Shown piece by piece: positions 24,432 to 32,730 of a DNA stretch of 64,000 nucleotides. Every line of letters begins with the position of its first letter. The first letter of the stretch is position 1. The notes below the pieces were generated by a model that did no database searches, was not told where the DNA came from, and saw nothing but the letters and a program-made list of their open reading frames with translations. The position numbers were made by a program, and so were the translations under genes. Source of the DNA: G965222335 sp965222335 (GTDB lineage Bacteria > Pseudomonadota > Gammaproteobacteria > Pseudomonadales > Halieaceae); assembly GCA_965222335.1 (NCBI GenBank), contig OZ244944.1, positions 3,162,001 through 3,226,000 of the forward strand, read 5' to 3'.

Positions 24432-25064
24432 ATGGGCGTTGTGGCAAAACGGTCTTCCATGACCTTCTATTCCGACAACAGCAGTCACTACAGCCATCGC
24501 GTGCGCATCGTGCTGGCCGAGAAAGGTGTGACCGTCGACCTGATTGAAGCGGAAGGTAACCACCCCCCCGCAGAACTGGCCGATGTGAACCCGGACAACT
24601 CACTGCCCACCCTCGTTGATCGCGACCTCGTGTTGTGGGAGTCCCGGGTGATTATGGAGTACCTGGACGAGCGCTTCCCGCATCCGCCGCTGCTGCCGGT
24701 TTACCCGGTGGCGCGCGCAGAGAGCCGGTTGTTTATCCACCGTATCGAGAAGGACTGGTGCGCCCTGGTCGACTCGATCCAGAACTCCCGCAGCGACAAT
24801 GTGGTGAGCAAGGCCACCAAGGAACTGCGCGAGAGCATCATGGGCATTGCCCCGATCTTCGATGAAAAGCCTTTCTTCATGAGTGAGGAATTCACCCTGG
24901 TGGATTGCTGCATCGCCCCGATTCTCTGGCGCCTGCCCTCCCTGGGCGTGGAGATTCGCTCCAGCAAGCAGTCCAAGCCGCTGCTGGCCTACATGGACCA
25001 GCTGTTCAACCGCGACTCCTTCCAGGAGAGCCTGTCCGAGGCAGAGCGGGAGATGCGGTCCTAG
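24432..25064 (+). CDS. sspA: Stringent starvation protein A
   Basis: A 210-residue GST-fold protein that binds RNA polymerase and acts as a stress-time transcription co-factor. It has an N-terminal thioredoxin-like domain (MTFYSDNSSHYSHRVRIVLAEKG) and an all-helical C-terminal domain. As in other SspA proteins the GST catalytic site is not preserved. The ATG at 24432 leaves nine extra N-terminal residues; an internal ATG (24459, MTFYSD) is also possible. Followed by sspB. Confidence 0.94.
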   Translation: MGVVAKRSSMTFYSDNSSHYSHRVRIVLAEKGVTVDLIEAEGNHPPAELADVNPDNSLPTLVDRDLVLWESRVIMEYLDERFPHPPLLPVYPVARAESRLFIHRIEKDWCALVDSIQNSRSDNVVSKATKELRESIMGIAPIFDEKPFFMSEEFTLVDCCIAPILWRLPSLGVEIRSSKQSKPLLAYMDQLFNRDSFQESLSEAEREMRS

Positions 25065-25086
25065 GGCGCCGCCCGGGACGCCGTCC

Positions 25087-25506
25087 ATGACCACCACCGG
25101 GCCCGACATGTCCCCCAGCCGCCCGTATATCATGCGGGCGCTGTACGAGTGGATTGTGGATAACGGCTGCACGCCCTACCTGCTGGTGGACGCTGGTATT
25201 CGCGGCGTCGACGTACCGCAGCAGTACGTCAAGGACGGCCAGATCGTGCTGAATATCTCCCCCAGTGCCGTGATCGAACTGGATATTGCCAACGACACCG
25301 TGAGTTTCAATGGCCGCTTCGGCGGCATGCCCACGGATATCGTGGTCCCCGTCAGTGCCGTGATCGGTATCTACGCCCGTGAGAACGGGCAGGGTATGGT
25401 GTTTGAGTCGGAAGAGCCCCCGGAAGGGCCCGACGATGATCCCGGCCCACCGACCTCACCCACGGACAAGCCGGAAGGCCGGCCCTCACTGAAAATCGTC
25501 AAGTAG
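25087..25506 (+). CDS. sspB: ClpXP protease specificity-enhancing factor SspB
   Basis: A 139-residue adaptor that delivers ssrA-tagged proteins to ClpXP. The folded domain has the typical YIMRALYEWIVDNG, DGQIVLNISPSAV and FGGMPTDIVVPVSAV..IYARENGQGM blocks. An acidic, Pro-rich linker then leads to the short C-terminal ClpX-binding tail RPSLKIVK. Two ATGs are possible (25087, 25108); neither has a strong ribosome binding site. It lies 22 bp after sspA. Confidence 0.94.
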   Translation: MTTTGPDMSPSRPYIMRALYEWIVDNGCTPYLLVDAGIRGVDVPQQYVKDGQIVLNISPSAVIELDIANDTVSFNGRFGGMPTDIVVPVSAVIGIYARENGQGMVFESEEPPEGPDDDPGPPTSPTDKPEGRPSLKIVK

Positions 25507-25520
25507 ATAGCCGGCCGTGC

Positions 25521-25538
25521 CGCGGGCGCCCGCCCGCG
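25521..25538. other. GC-rich hairpin between convergent sspB and dolP
   Basis: Perfect inverted repeat CGCGGGCG / CGCCCGCG (25521-25528, 25531-25538) in the 35-bp gap between the two stop codons. No T-run on either side, so it is at most a weak bidirectional transcription block. Confidence 0.4.
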
Positions 25539-25541
25539 CTA

Positions 25542-26120
25542 TCAGGCAGGTACGATCTCGAACAGGCGCACCACCCGCTGCACCCCGGTCATGCCGGCGG
25601 CAATCCCGGCAATGCGATCCGCTTCTGCCTGGGTGGCCAGCCCCATCAGGTAGACCACCCCGTTTTCTGTCAGCACCTTGATCCGCATGCCGGGTGTATC
25701 GCTATTGGCCAGCAGCCAGGATTTAACCTTGGTGGTGATCCAGGCATCCGAGGTGCGGGTCATGGCCGAGCAGGGTGCGGCGATTTCCAGTTCGTTGTAG
25801 ATGCGGCGCACGCCGCGAATCTCGCGCACCACGTTGCTGGCCTTCTGCTTGAGCTCCTCGCTGGGCACCTGCCCCGCGAGCAGGACGTAACCGTTGTAGC
25901 TGACGATCACCAGGTGGGTATCGTCAAAGCGCGGATCGGAGGCGCGGATATTGACCATGGACTTGATCTCGACGCTCTCGTCCTCCAACCGACGCCCCAT
26001 GGTGCGCTCTACCGGTTCGTCCTCAATCGGGTTGGCCTTCATGCTGGCCAGCATATTGCCGCAGCCGCCGAGACCGAAGCTGGTCACCAGCAACAGGATG
26101 GAGAGAAAGATTCTGCTCAT
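25542..26120 (-). CDS. dolP: DolP-like outer-membrane lipoprotein with two BON domains
   Basis: A 192-residue lipoprotein; the lipobox LGGC places the acylated Cys at residue 20, followed by Gly, which does not signal inner-membrane retention. Two BON domains follow (about 45-112 and 120-190; VLLAGQVPSEELKQKA and VVYLMGLATQAEADRIA). DolP of E. coli binds anionic phospholipid and supports outer-membrane integrity. The ATG overlaps the diaA stop by 4 bp (ATGA), so it is translationally coupled; the diaA-dolP order matches E. coli. Confidence 0.93.
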   Translation of the reverse strand: MSRIFLSILLLVTSFGLGGCGNMLASMKANPIEDEPVERTMGRRLEDESVEIKSMVNIRASDPRFDDTHLVIVSYNGYVLLAGQVPSEELKQKASNVVREIRGVRRIYNELEIAAPCSAMTRTSDAWITTKVKSWLLANSDTPGMRIKVLTENGVVYLMGLATQAEADRIAGIAAGMTGVQRVVRLFEIVPA

Positions 26121-26725
26121 GTTTCAGGGGTTCCCATGTTGTCGCCGAAAAGAGAGTGGTCGATAAACTCGCAAAGATTCTGCACCGCTACCGCGCACAA
26201 TTCCACCGCGCGGGCGGGGGCGTCCGCGCGGATTCCCACGTGTACATCGCCCTTGTGCAGGGCGGCCAGCAGGGCGTCGTCCGAGGGCCGGCCGAGGGCA
26301 ACCACGGTCATCTCGCGGTCCCCGGCCGCGGCAATCGCCCGCAGCAGACTGGGGCTGCAGGGGCCGCTGGCGATACACAGGAGCACGTCCCCCGGCTGCC
26401 CCAGGGAGCGTACCTGACGGGCGTAGATCTCGGCCGCGCCGTCCTGGCCGGCGACCGCGGCCACCGCGGCGCCGTCCGCCGCCAGCTGCATGGCCGGCAG
26501 GGCGGGGCGTTCCTGGTTCAGGTGGCCAAGCATGCCCAGGGTGAAGAGGTGGGCAATCGCGGCATCCTGGCCCAGACCGCAGGCAAGCACCTTGTGGTCG
26601 GCCAGCAGCGCCTCGCCGATCAGCGCTGCAGCCTGGGCCAGGGGCGCAGCCAGGTCGTCCACCACCAGGGCAATGGACTCAATGGTCTGGTGGCAGTTGT
26701 TCGCCAGGGTCTGGTAATGATCCAT
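26117..26725 (-). CDS. diaA: DiaA-like SIS-domain protein
   Basis: A 202-residue SIS-fold protein in the GmhA/DiaA group. DiaA binds DnaA and promotes timely replication initiation in E. coli; GmhA is a heptose isomerase. The DiaA assignment rests on neighbours (yraN upstream, dolP downstream) and on overall sequence. The usual GNG(T/G)SAA segment reads GLGQDAA here, so the sugar-phosphate site is altered, in line with a non-enzymatic role. DnaA binding is inferred from the family. Confidence 0.85.
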   Translation of the reverse strand: MDHYQTLANNCHQTIESIALVVDDLAAPLAQAAALIGEALLADHKVLACGLGQDAAIAHLFTLGMLGHLNQERPALPAMQLAADGAAVAAVAGQDGAAEIYARQVRSLGQPGDVLLCIASGPCSPSLLRAIAAAGDREMTVVALGRPSDDALLAALHKGDVHVGIRADAPARAVELCAVAVQNLCEFIDHSLFGDNMGTPET

Positions 26726-26743
26726 GTCGGGGGTCCGCAGGTG

Positions 26744-27100
26744 TCAGGCGGTAAACGCGGCCCGGATCCAGGTGGGCTGCGCGGGCGCCGCTGATTGTCG
26801 CGGCTCGAAGGCTATCACGTCAAATCGACAGGGATAGTCGGCCCATTGCGGGTGCCGCTGCAGGAACGCGGCGGCCGCCCGTAGCAGCCGCTGCTGCTTG
26901 CGCCGGTCCACCGAGGCCGCGGCGCCGGGAAAGCGGGGATTGCTGCGGGCGCGCACCTCGATAAACACCAGCTGTTCGCCGTCGAGGGCAATCAGGTCGA
27001 TCTCGCCGCCGCGGAAGCGGGCGTTGCGCTGGATCGGACGCCAGCCCTGATCGCGCAGCCAGCGCAGGGCCTGGTCCTCGAAGTGATCACCGCGTGCCAT
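26744..27100 (-). CDS. yraN: YraN family endonuclease-like protein
   Basis: A 118-residue UPF0102 protein with the core of the restriction-endonuclease-like fold: GGEIDLIALDGEQLVFIEVRAR, containing the Asp and Glu-X-basic metal-site pattern. The biological role is not established. It lies between lpoA and diaA in the same direction. Confidence 0.92.
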   Translation of the reverse strand: MARGDHFEDQALRWLRDQGWRPIQRNARFRGGEIDLIALDGEQLVFIEVRARSNPRFPGAAASVDRRKQQRLLRAAAAFLQRHPQWADYPCRFDVIAFEPRQSAAPAQPTWIRAAFTA

Positions 27101-27136
27101 GCGGGCAGCCTCCTGGTCAGGGGCTGCCAGTCTAGC

Positions 27137-28975
27137 CTAGAGCGGGCGGATCTCGCCGCCATCAAATACGGCCGGCTGCGGCTCACGCAGGATGCGCAGG
27201 CGGGGATCCATGCGCAGCAGGCCGGTGTTGCCGCGAAGCAGGGCATCGGGCCCGCCCTGCAGCTGACCGAAGCGGGTCTGCAGGAGGTGGGCATCCGCGC
27301 CCAGGGCATTGAGCCGGGTATAGCTGTCACTGCCGGTATCACCGGCGGCGATCGCCACCCGCAGGGAGGGGCTCGCGCCCAGCAGCCAGGGCAGGTCCAC
27401 CAGGCGCATCCCGTTCAGGTCGCGATTGCCCTCGTCGGGAACGCCGTTGTAGACGCTGGAGGGGGCATAGACCGGCAGTTCGCCGGCGTAGTGGAAGGCG
27501 AGGAGGGGTTTCAGTGAGCGTGCTTCGCCAGCGCTGCCGGCGAGGAGGAATACCGAGTCGATGTCCTGGCGCCGGCGCGCGGTGAATTCGATATTGGTGG
27601 CCAGCATGCTGCGCACGTCACGGGCGCGCTGTTCGCTGTCGTCAATGTCCAGGCTGCGCAGCAGGTTGTCGGAGTAGGCCTCGGCGCTCGCGTACTGCAT
27701 GCGGGTCACGATCTCGCCGCCCAGGGCCTGCCAGCGCTGCTCCAGGGCCGCGCGCATCTTGTCGCCCCATTCGCCGCCGGGGTAAACCAGCAGGGCACGC
27801 CGCGCGCCCTGGCCGAAGGCCAGGTTGGCCAGGCGCTCGGCATCGTCCTCAGGCGCCAGGGACATTTGCACCAGGGCCGTGCGGCCGGGGTCGACAGGCT
27901 GGTCACTGCGGTTGAGGGCCAGCACCGGCACCGCACGCTCCTTCAGCTGGCCCAGTTCGGTCACGCCCTCCTTGCTCAGGGGGCCGACCACGAGGCTGGC
28001 ACCCTGCAGCACTGCATCGTTGTAGGCCGCCGTTGCCGTGGCGTACTGGCTGCTGTCCAGGACCAGCAGGGAGGCGGCATCCACGCCTCGTGCCCGCGCC
28101 GCGTAGTAGCTGGCCAGGTAGCCATCCAGCACGGCGCGGGCGGCCGGCGCCAGGCGCCCGCTGAGGGGCAGGAGCAGGGCGACGGTGCCGGTATCCACCG
28201 GCTGGTTCAGCAGGGGGTCCAGGCCCCCGGGCAGCGGCTTTGCGGCGGGATGCCCGGGAAACTGCGCACGCCAGTCCGCGACGGCGCCAGCCAGTTCCGC
28301 GGTACCCGAGGCGCCCGCGCCGATGCGGGCGAGGGCGAGCCAGCCGTGCCATGAGGAGCCGGGTTGCTCGGCTGCCGCCTGGTCTTCCGCCGTTGACAGC
28401 CGGTCCACTGACAGGTGGGCCAGGTCGCTCCAGATACTGCGCACCAGGGCTGCCGGCTCCGTATTGCTGAGTCCCGACTCCAGCTGTGCGGCCCCCAGGC
28501 GCGCGCTGGCCAGGTAATCGCCCTGCATGTGCAGGTCGTAGCGGCGCAGGTTGTCGACCTTGACCGCAATGCCCGGTGCGGTTTGCGGGGCGGGCCAGGG
28601 CGCCAGGGCTTCCCGGGTGGCGGCGAGGTTGCCGCGCAGGAAATGCACCCGTGCCTGCAGGTATTCGCGGTAGGTCTGGTCATCGGCGTTCAGGGGCGGC
28701 TCCAGTGCGGCCAGCAGGGTGTCGGCCCGCATCCAGTCGTTCTCCAGCAGGGCGGTTTCCGCGGCGGCAAAAGTCTCCGCGTGGACGCTGGGGGGCAGGT
28801 CCATGGACAGGGCTCGGTTCGGGGCCGGCGGCATACCGGGCTGGACCGCTGGCAGGGGCTGTGCCGGCACCTGGGTCACTTCAGCCGGGGGCGCGCCGGC
28901 GCAGCCTGCCAGCAGGGACACCAGCAGCAGGGTGGCGACAGGGGTGAGAGGTCGGGCTGGGCGGGGGGTGGGCAT
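27137..28975 (-). CDS. lpoA: LpoA, lipoprotein activator of PBP1A
   Basis: A 612-residue outer-membrane lipoprotein. The start at 28975 has AAGGA upstream and gives a signal peptide with lipobox LLAGC (Cys25); a longer upstream frame has no signal and crosses the rsmI promoter region. The N-terminal part is helical TPR-like (about 45-270), and the C-terminal part is a periplasmic-binding-protein-like domain (about 280-600; VALLLPLSGRLAPAARAVLDGYLA). It stimulates PBP1A transpeptidase from the outer membrane. Divergent from rsmI across 85 bp, as in E. coli. Confidence 0.94.
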   Translation of the reverse strand: MPTPRPARPLTPVATLLLVSLLAGCAGAPPAEVTQVPAQPLPAVQPGMPPAPNRALSMDLPPSVHAETFAAAETALLENDWMRADTLLAALEPPLNADDQTYREYLQARVHFLRGNLAATREALAPWPAPQTAPGIAVKVDNLRRYDLHMQGDYLASARLGAAQLESGLSNTEPAALVRSIWSDLAHLSVDRLSTAEDQAAAEQPGSSWHGWLALARIGAGASGTAELAGAVADWRAQFPGHPAAKPLPGGLDPLLNQPVDTGTVALLLPLSGRLAPAARAVLDGYLASYYAARARGVDAASLLVLDSSQYATATAAYNDAVLQGASLVVGPLSKEGVTELGQLKERAVPVLALNRSDQPVDPGRTALVQMSLAPEDDAERLANLAFGQGARRALLVYPGGEWGDKMRAALEQRWQALGGEIVTRMQYASAEAYSDNLLRSLDIDDSEQRARDVRSMLATNIEFTARRRQDIDSVFLLAGSAGEARSLKPLLAFHYAGELPVYAPSSVYNGVPDEGNRDLNGMRLVDLPWLLGASPSLRVAIAAGDTGSDSYTRLNALGADAHLLQTRFGQLQGGPDALLRGNTGLLRMDPRLRILREPQPAVFDGGEIRPL

Positions 28976-29060
28976 GTTATCCTTCCGGGCTGTTAATCGG
29001 GTGCCGCGCCGGATGATCGCCGCGGGCAGCCAGCTCCCATTATAAACACAGGACCCGGCA

Positions 29061-29906
29061 GTGGATTCAGGACTATATGTGGTGGCGACGCCCATCGGCA
29101 ACCTCGGTGACCTCACCTTGCGGGCCCGGTCGGTGCTCGAGGAGGCCGACCTGGTGGCGGCGGAGGACACCCGCCACAGCAGCCAGCTACTGCAGCACTT
29201 CGCCATCGACACGCCGCTGGTCGCCTACCACGATCACAGTGACCAACGTGCCACCGGGCGTATCCTGCGCTGCCTGGAGGAGGGCGGGGCCGTCGCCCTG
29301 GTCTCCGATGCCGGGACGCCGCTGATTTCGGACCCTGGTTACCGCCTGGTGCGTGAGGTTCAGGACCGGGACATCCCGGTGGTGCCGGTGCCCGGCGCCT
29401 GCGCCGCGATCGCGGCCCTCAGCGCCTCCGGCCTGCCCACGGACCGTTTCCTGTTCGAGGGCTTCCTGCCGGGCAAGGCGGGTCCGCGGGGGAAGCGCCT
29501 GCAGGCCCTGGCGGGGCGCGCCGAGACCCTGGTGTTTTACGAGGCGCCCCACCGGGTGGAGGAGTGCCTGGCAGACATGGTGCGTGAGCTGGGCGGCGAA
29601 CGCGAGGCACTGTTGGCGCGGGAGCTGACCAAGACCTTCGAGACCCTGCGCCGGGCCAGCCTGGCACAACTGCTGGCGCTGGTTGCCGCGGACAGCAACC
29701 AGCGCCGGGGCGAAATCGTGCTGGTGGTCAGCGGCCAGCGCGAGCGCAGCAGCGAGGTGGATGAGGCCACCGCGGCCCTGTTACAGCGCCTCGCCCAGGA
29801 GCTGCCCGGCAAGCGCGCGGCGGCGGTGGTCGCCGATATCAGCGGCCTGCGCAAGAAGCAGCTCTACGATTACCTGCTGCAGCACCCGCCACCACAGTCG
29901 AGCTGA
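29061..29906 (+). CDS. rsmI: 16S rRNA (cytidine(1402)-2'-O)-methyltransferase
   Basis: A 281-residue tetrapyrrole-methylase-fold enzyme that 2'-O-methylates C1402 of 16S rRNA, next to the N4-methylation made by RsmH (also in this window). Features: GLYVVATPIGNLGDLTLRA at the N-terminus, EDTRHSSQLL, and SDAGTPLISDPGYRLV. A GTG start with AGGA upstream is used. Followed within 40 bp by the rnpB gene on the same strand. Confidence 0.96.
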   Translation: MDSGLYVVATPIGNLGDLTLRARSVLEEADLVAAEDTRHSSQLLQHFAIDTPLVAYHDHSDQRATGRILRCLEEGGAVALVSDAGTPLISDPGYRLVREVQDRDIPVVPVPGACAAIAALSASGLPTDRFLFEGFLPGKAGPRGKRLQALAGRAETLVFYEAPHRVEECLADMVRELGGEREALLARELTKTFETLRRASLAQLLALVAADSNQRRGEIVLVVSGQRERSSEVDEATAALLQRLAQELPGKRAAAVVADISGLRKKQLYDYLLQHPPPQSS

Positions 29907-29909
29907 CGC

Positions 29910-29938
29910 TTGCCTTGTGCCGGGTGCGGGAGTAGGCT
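29910..29938 (+). promoter_or_regulatory. Sigma-70 promoter of rnpB
   Basis: TTGCCT (29910-29915), 17-nt spacer, TAGGCT (29933-29938). The predicted mature 5' end of the RNA (29946) lies 8 nt after the -10 box, so promoter and RNA ends support each other. Confidence 0.7.
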
Positions 29939-29945
29939 TGCCGCC

Positions 29946-30301
29946 GAGTCGATCAGGCGATCGCTTCGTGGTCACCCCAGGGTGTCGCGGGGAGGAAAGT
30001 CCGGGCTCCACAGGGCAGGGTGCCAGGTAACACCTGGGGGGCGCGAGCCTACGGAAAGTGCAGCAGAAAGGATACCGCCAGGCCGCTTTTAGCGGTCGGG
30101 TAAGGGTGAAAAGGTGCGGTAAGAGCGCACCGCGCGGCTGGCAACAGGCGTGGCGATGGTAAACCCCACTCGGAGCAAGACCAAATAGGAATCCAGATGC
30201 CGTGGCCCACGGTGGATTCGGGTAGGTCGCTACAGGCCGGCGGTGACGCCGGTCGCAGATGAATGATCGTCCACGACAGAACCCGGCTTATCGATCGACT
30301 C
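29946..30301 (+). ncRNA. rnpB: RNase P RNA, bacterial type A
   Basis: About 356 nt matching the E. coli type-A M1 RNA pattern. The 5' end GAGTCGAT pairs with the 3' end ATCGACTC (helix P1). The conserved CR-I segment GAGGAAAGTCCGGGCTCC is near 29992, followed by CAGGGTGCCAGGTAA. The universally conserved AAGGGTGAAAAGGTGCGGTAAGAG region is near 30102, and the 3' part has CCAAATAGGAATCC, GGTAGGTCGC and the ACGACAGAACCCGGCTTATCG block. No intrinsic terminator with a T-run is visible after the P1 strand. Function: the catalytic RNA that removes tRNA 5' leaders. Confidence 0.98.
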
Positions 30302-30374
30302 AACTCATTCGGCAGCTGGCACGAGGTGCGGGAAACTCTCCGCGACTCATGCGGCCTGCAGCGTGTGCCAATGG

Positions 30375-31502
30375 CTACGCCGGCGCCGCGCGAAACTCCT
30401 CGGCGATGCTCGCGCCCAATGCCGCCAGGTTCGACGCACTGCCGCCGACGGTCAGCTCGATCTGCCGCGCCCACAGACAGTAGCGAAACAGCGGATAATC
30501 CCGGTCAACTCCCATGCCCCCGTGCAGGTGCTGGGCAGACTGGCTGACCCGATGGGTGACGTCGCCGGTCCAGATGCGGGCCACCTGGACTGCCTCGCGT
30601 GCGTCCTGGTCACGATCGAGTGATGAAACCGCCTGCTGGGACGCCAGGCGCAGGCACTCGATATCGATAAAGGCGTCCGCGGCGCGGTGGCCGACGGCCT
30701 GGAAGGTGGCGATGGGCACACCAAACTGCTTGCGTTCACTGGTATAGCTGGCGGTCATGCGCAGCATCTGGTCACACAGACCCGTGGCCAGCATTGCGTA
30801 AGCTGCCGCCGTGGCGTCATCCAGCCCGCGCGCGAGGGCCTCGGCCCGCCCCCCTCTGGCGATAAGCTCCTCGCTCACCGCGCCATCGAAAGTCACCTCG
30901 TACTGGGTTTCACCGGCCGTCACAGCCTGGGGCGCCATGGAGACCTGCGCCGATTGCGGATCGACCAGCAGGGCGACCAGTTCATCCCCCGCCCGCGCGG
31001 TCACCAGCAGGCGCGCGCACTGCGCCGCAAAGGGAACACAGTGTTTGCGCCCGCTGAGGTGCCACTGCCCGTCAATCTCTTCGGCCCTGCAGTGGGGCGC
31101 ACCCGGGTCGGTGCTGCCCGGCTCCGCCAGGGCGGCACCCAACAGGTGCGCCCCGCTGGCGACGCCGGGCAGGTAGCGCTGTCGCAGGCTCTCGGGGGCA
31201 AAACGCTGCAGGGTGGACGCGGCGCTCACCAGCACCGGAATCACCGGGGCCGCGGCGACGTGTCGCCCCACTTCCTCCACCAGCAGGCACAGGCTCTCAA
31301 AGCCGTAACCCATGCCACCGTAGGCCTCGTCTATCGCCACGCCGAGTAAGCCCGCCTGGGCGAGCTGACGCCAGAGTGCTTGATCCAGCCGCTGCGGCTG
31401 CTGCTCGATCTCACGCAGCTGCCCGGGTTGGCTGTGGTCGGCAATGATCTGCCGGGCCAGTTCCCGGACCGCTGTCTGTTGTTCACTGTAGGTAAAATCC
31501 AT
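30375..31502 (-). CDS. Acyl-CoA dehydrogenase family protein, probably the non-catalytic partner subunit
   Basis: A 375-residue acyl-CoA dehydrogenase fold protein: N-terminal helical domain, central beta domain (about 125-220) and C-terminal helices with the FAD/subunit motif SERKQFG near 255. At the position of the MCAD catalytic Glu (EGT motif) it has GGS (353-355), and at the alternative LCAD/IVD position it has no Glu (LDDATAAAY). It therefore seems to lack a catalytic base of either type. It is encoded 21 bp after a second dehydrogenase that has one, which fits a two-gene heteromer as described for mycobacterial ChsE pairs. It is last in the catabolic cluster and convergent with rnpB. 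Confidence 0.85.
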   Translation of the reverse strand: MDFTYSEQQTAVRELARQIIADHSQPGQLREIEQQPQRLDQALWRQLAQAGLLGVAIDEAYGGMGYGFESLCLLVEEVGRHVAAAPVIPVLVSAASTLQRFAPESLRQRYLPGVASGAHLLGAALAEPGSTDPGAPHCRAEEIDGQWHLSGRKHCVPFAAQCARLLVTARAGDELVALLVDPQSAQVSMAPQAVTAGETQYEVTFDGAVSEELIARGGRAEALARGLDDATAAAYAMLATGLCDQMLRMTASYTSERKQFGVPIATFQAVGHRAADAFIDIECLRLASQQAVSSLDRDQDAREAVQVARIWTGDVTHRVSQSAQHLHGGMGVDRDYPLFRYCLWARQIELTVGGSASNLAALGASIAEEFRAAPA

Positions 31503-31523
31503 AATGTCCTGCTCCAGCCTTTG

Positions 31524-32708
31524 CTAGCGTTTGGCCAGGGGCATCCACAGCCCGGCCGCAGAAATGATGTCCCGCTGCACCTCGTTGCACCCCCCGCCGA
31601 AGGTCAGGATGGAGCCCACGCGGTAGCGGTGCTCGAGCTTGCCCTGCAGCACCGCACCCGGGGAATCCTGGCAGATGATGCCCGCCTGCCCGACGATTTC
31701 CAGCAGCCAGCGGTAGGCCTCGACGAAAAACTCGGTGCCGTAAACCTTGGCGGCAGAGGCTTCTGCCATGCCAAGGCTGCCCTCGCCCATGGCCCAGGCC
31801 TGCTTGAGGCAGATCAGCTTCAGCGCCTCCAGGCGCGATTTCACCCGCGCCAGGTTGTGCTGCACCCAGGGCTGTTCGATCAGCGGACGGCCGTCTGCGC
31901 CGGGCGTCGCGGCGGCCCACTGGCCAACCTCGCGATACAGGTTGTACACCGGGCCGTGATTGACCAGCGACAGCCGCTCGCGATTGAGTTGACCGGTGAT
32001 CAGTTTCCAGCCCCCGTTCACCTCGCCGACCCGGTAGCAGTCCGGCAGGCGCAGGTTGTCGTAGTAGGTGGCATTGGTGCGGCAGCCCAGGGTCCACACG
32101 GGCGTGGCACTGAATCCCGGTGCCGAGGTGGGCACCAGGAACAGGGTCAGACCCTTGTGTTTTTTGCCCGGGTCCGGATCGGTACGCGCCGCCAGCCACA
32201 CGTAGTCGGCAAAGTTGGCCAGGCTGGTCCACATTTTCTGGCCATTGATAATCCAGTCGTCCCCGTCGGGCTCGGCCCGGGTGGTCAGGCTGGCGAGGTC
32301 GGTGCCGGCGCCGGGCTCGGAGTAACCGATGGCGATCACTACCTCACCCTTGAGAATGCCGCCCACGGCTTCGCGGCGAACCGTTTCGCTGCCGTGCGCC
32401 GACAGGACGGGGCCAATGGATTCCGTGGTCAGGAAGGGGTAGGGGAATTCCGAGGCCATCACCTCCTCGGTAAAAATGTACTGCTCCATGGGCGTGGCCT
32501 CGCCGCCGCCGAGGGCCTTTGGCCAGCTCAGGCTGATCCAGCCATCGCGCCCCATGCGGGCGAACTCCCGGCGAAACTCCGGTCCGCCGCCTTCCATGAA
32601 CTCGGGATCTTTCATTTCCTCGCGCACGGCCGGGGTCATACGCTCGCGCATATAGGCCCTTACCTCCTGCTGCAGGGCCTGCTGCTCTGCGGTGAATTCG
32701 ATATGCAT
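31524..32708 (-). CDS. Acyl-CoA dehydrogenase, probably the catalytic subunit of a heteromer
   Basis: A 394-residue acyl-CoA dehydrogenase. Motifs: GYSEPGAGTDLAS (about 128-140, FAD/substrate site), NGQKMWTSLA, and GGGCNEVQRD near 371. The MCAD-type Glu is replaced by Gly (GGG at 371-373), but Glu244 in LNRERLSLV sits at the position of the LCAD/isovaleryl-CoA dehydrogenase base. Its residue number is close to that reported for the catalytic subunit ChsE4 of mycobacterial cholesterol side-chain degradation. Substrate is unknown; a branched or cyclic acyl-CoA is likely. It lies 23 bp after the ligase gene. Confidence 0.9.
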   Translation of the reverse strand: MHIEFTAEQQALQQEVRAYMRERMTPAVREEMKDPEFMEGGGPEFRREFARMGRDGWISLSWPKALGGGEATPMEQYIFTEEVMASEFPYPFLTTESIGPVLSAHGSETVRREAVGGILKGEVVIAIGYSEPGAGTDLASLTTRAEPDGDDWIINGQKMWTSLANFADYVWLAARTDPDPGKKHKGLTLFLVPTSAPGFSATPVWTLGCRTNATYYDNLRLPDCYRVGEVNGGWKLITGQLNRERLSLVNHGPVYNLYREVGQWAAATPGADGRPLIEQPWVQHNLARVKSRLEALKLICLKQAWAMGEGSLGMAEASAAKVYGTEFFVEAYRWLLEIVGQAGIICQDSPGAVLQGKLEHRYRVGSILTFGGGCNEVQRDIISAAGLWMPLAKR

Positions 32709-32730
32709 GACGCTGTGACCTCCTGAAATC

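Noticed and set aside
30302..30374. Intrinsic terminator for rnpB
   Set aside because: No stem followed by a T-run is visible between the P1 helix end and the convergent dehydrogenase gene.
31380..32726. 448-residue plus-strand frame opposite the acyl-CoA dehydrogenase
   Set aside because: Fully antisense to a gene with clear motifs; Gly/His/Gln-rich product without domains.
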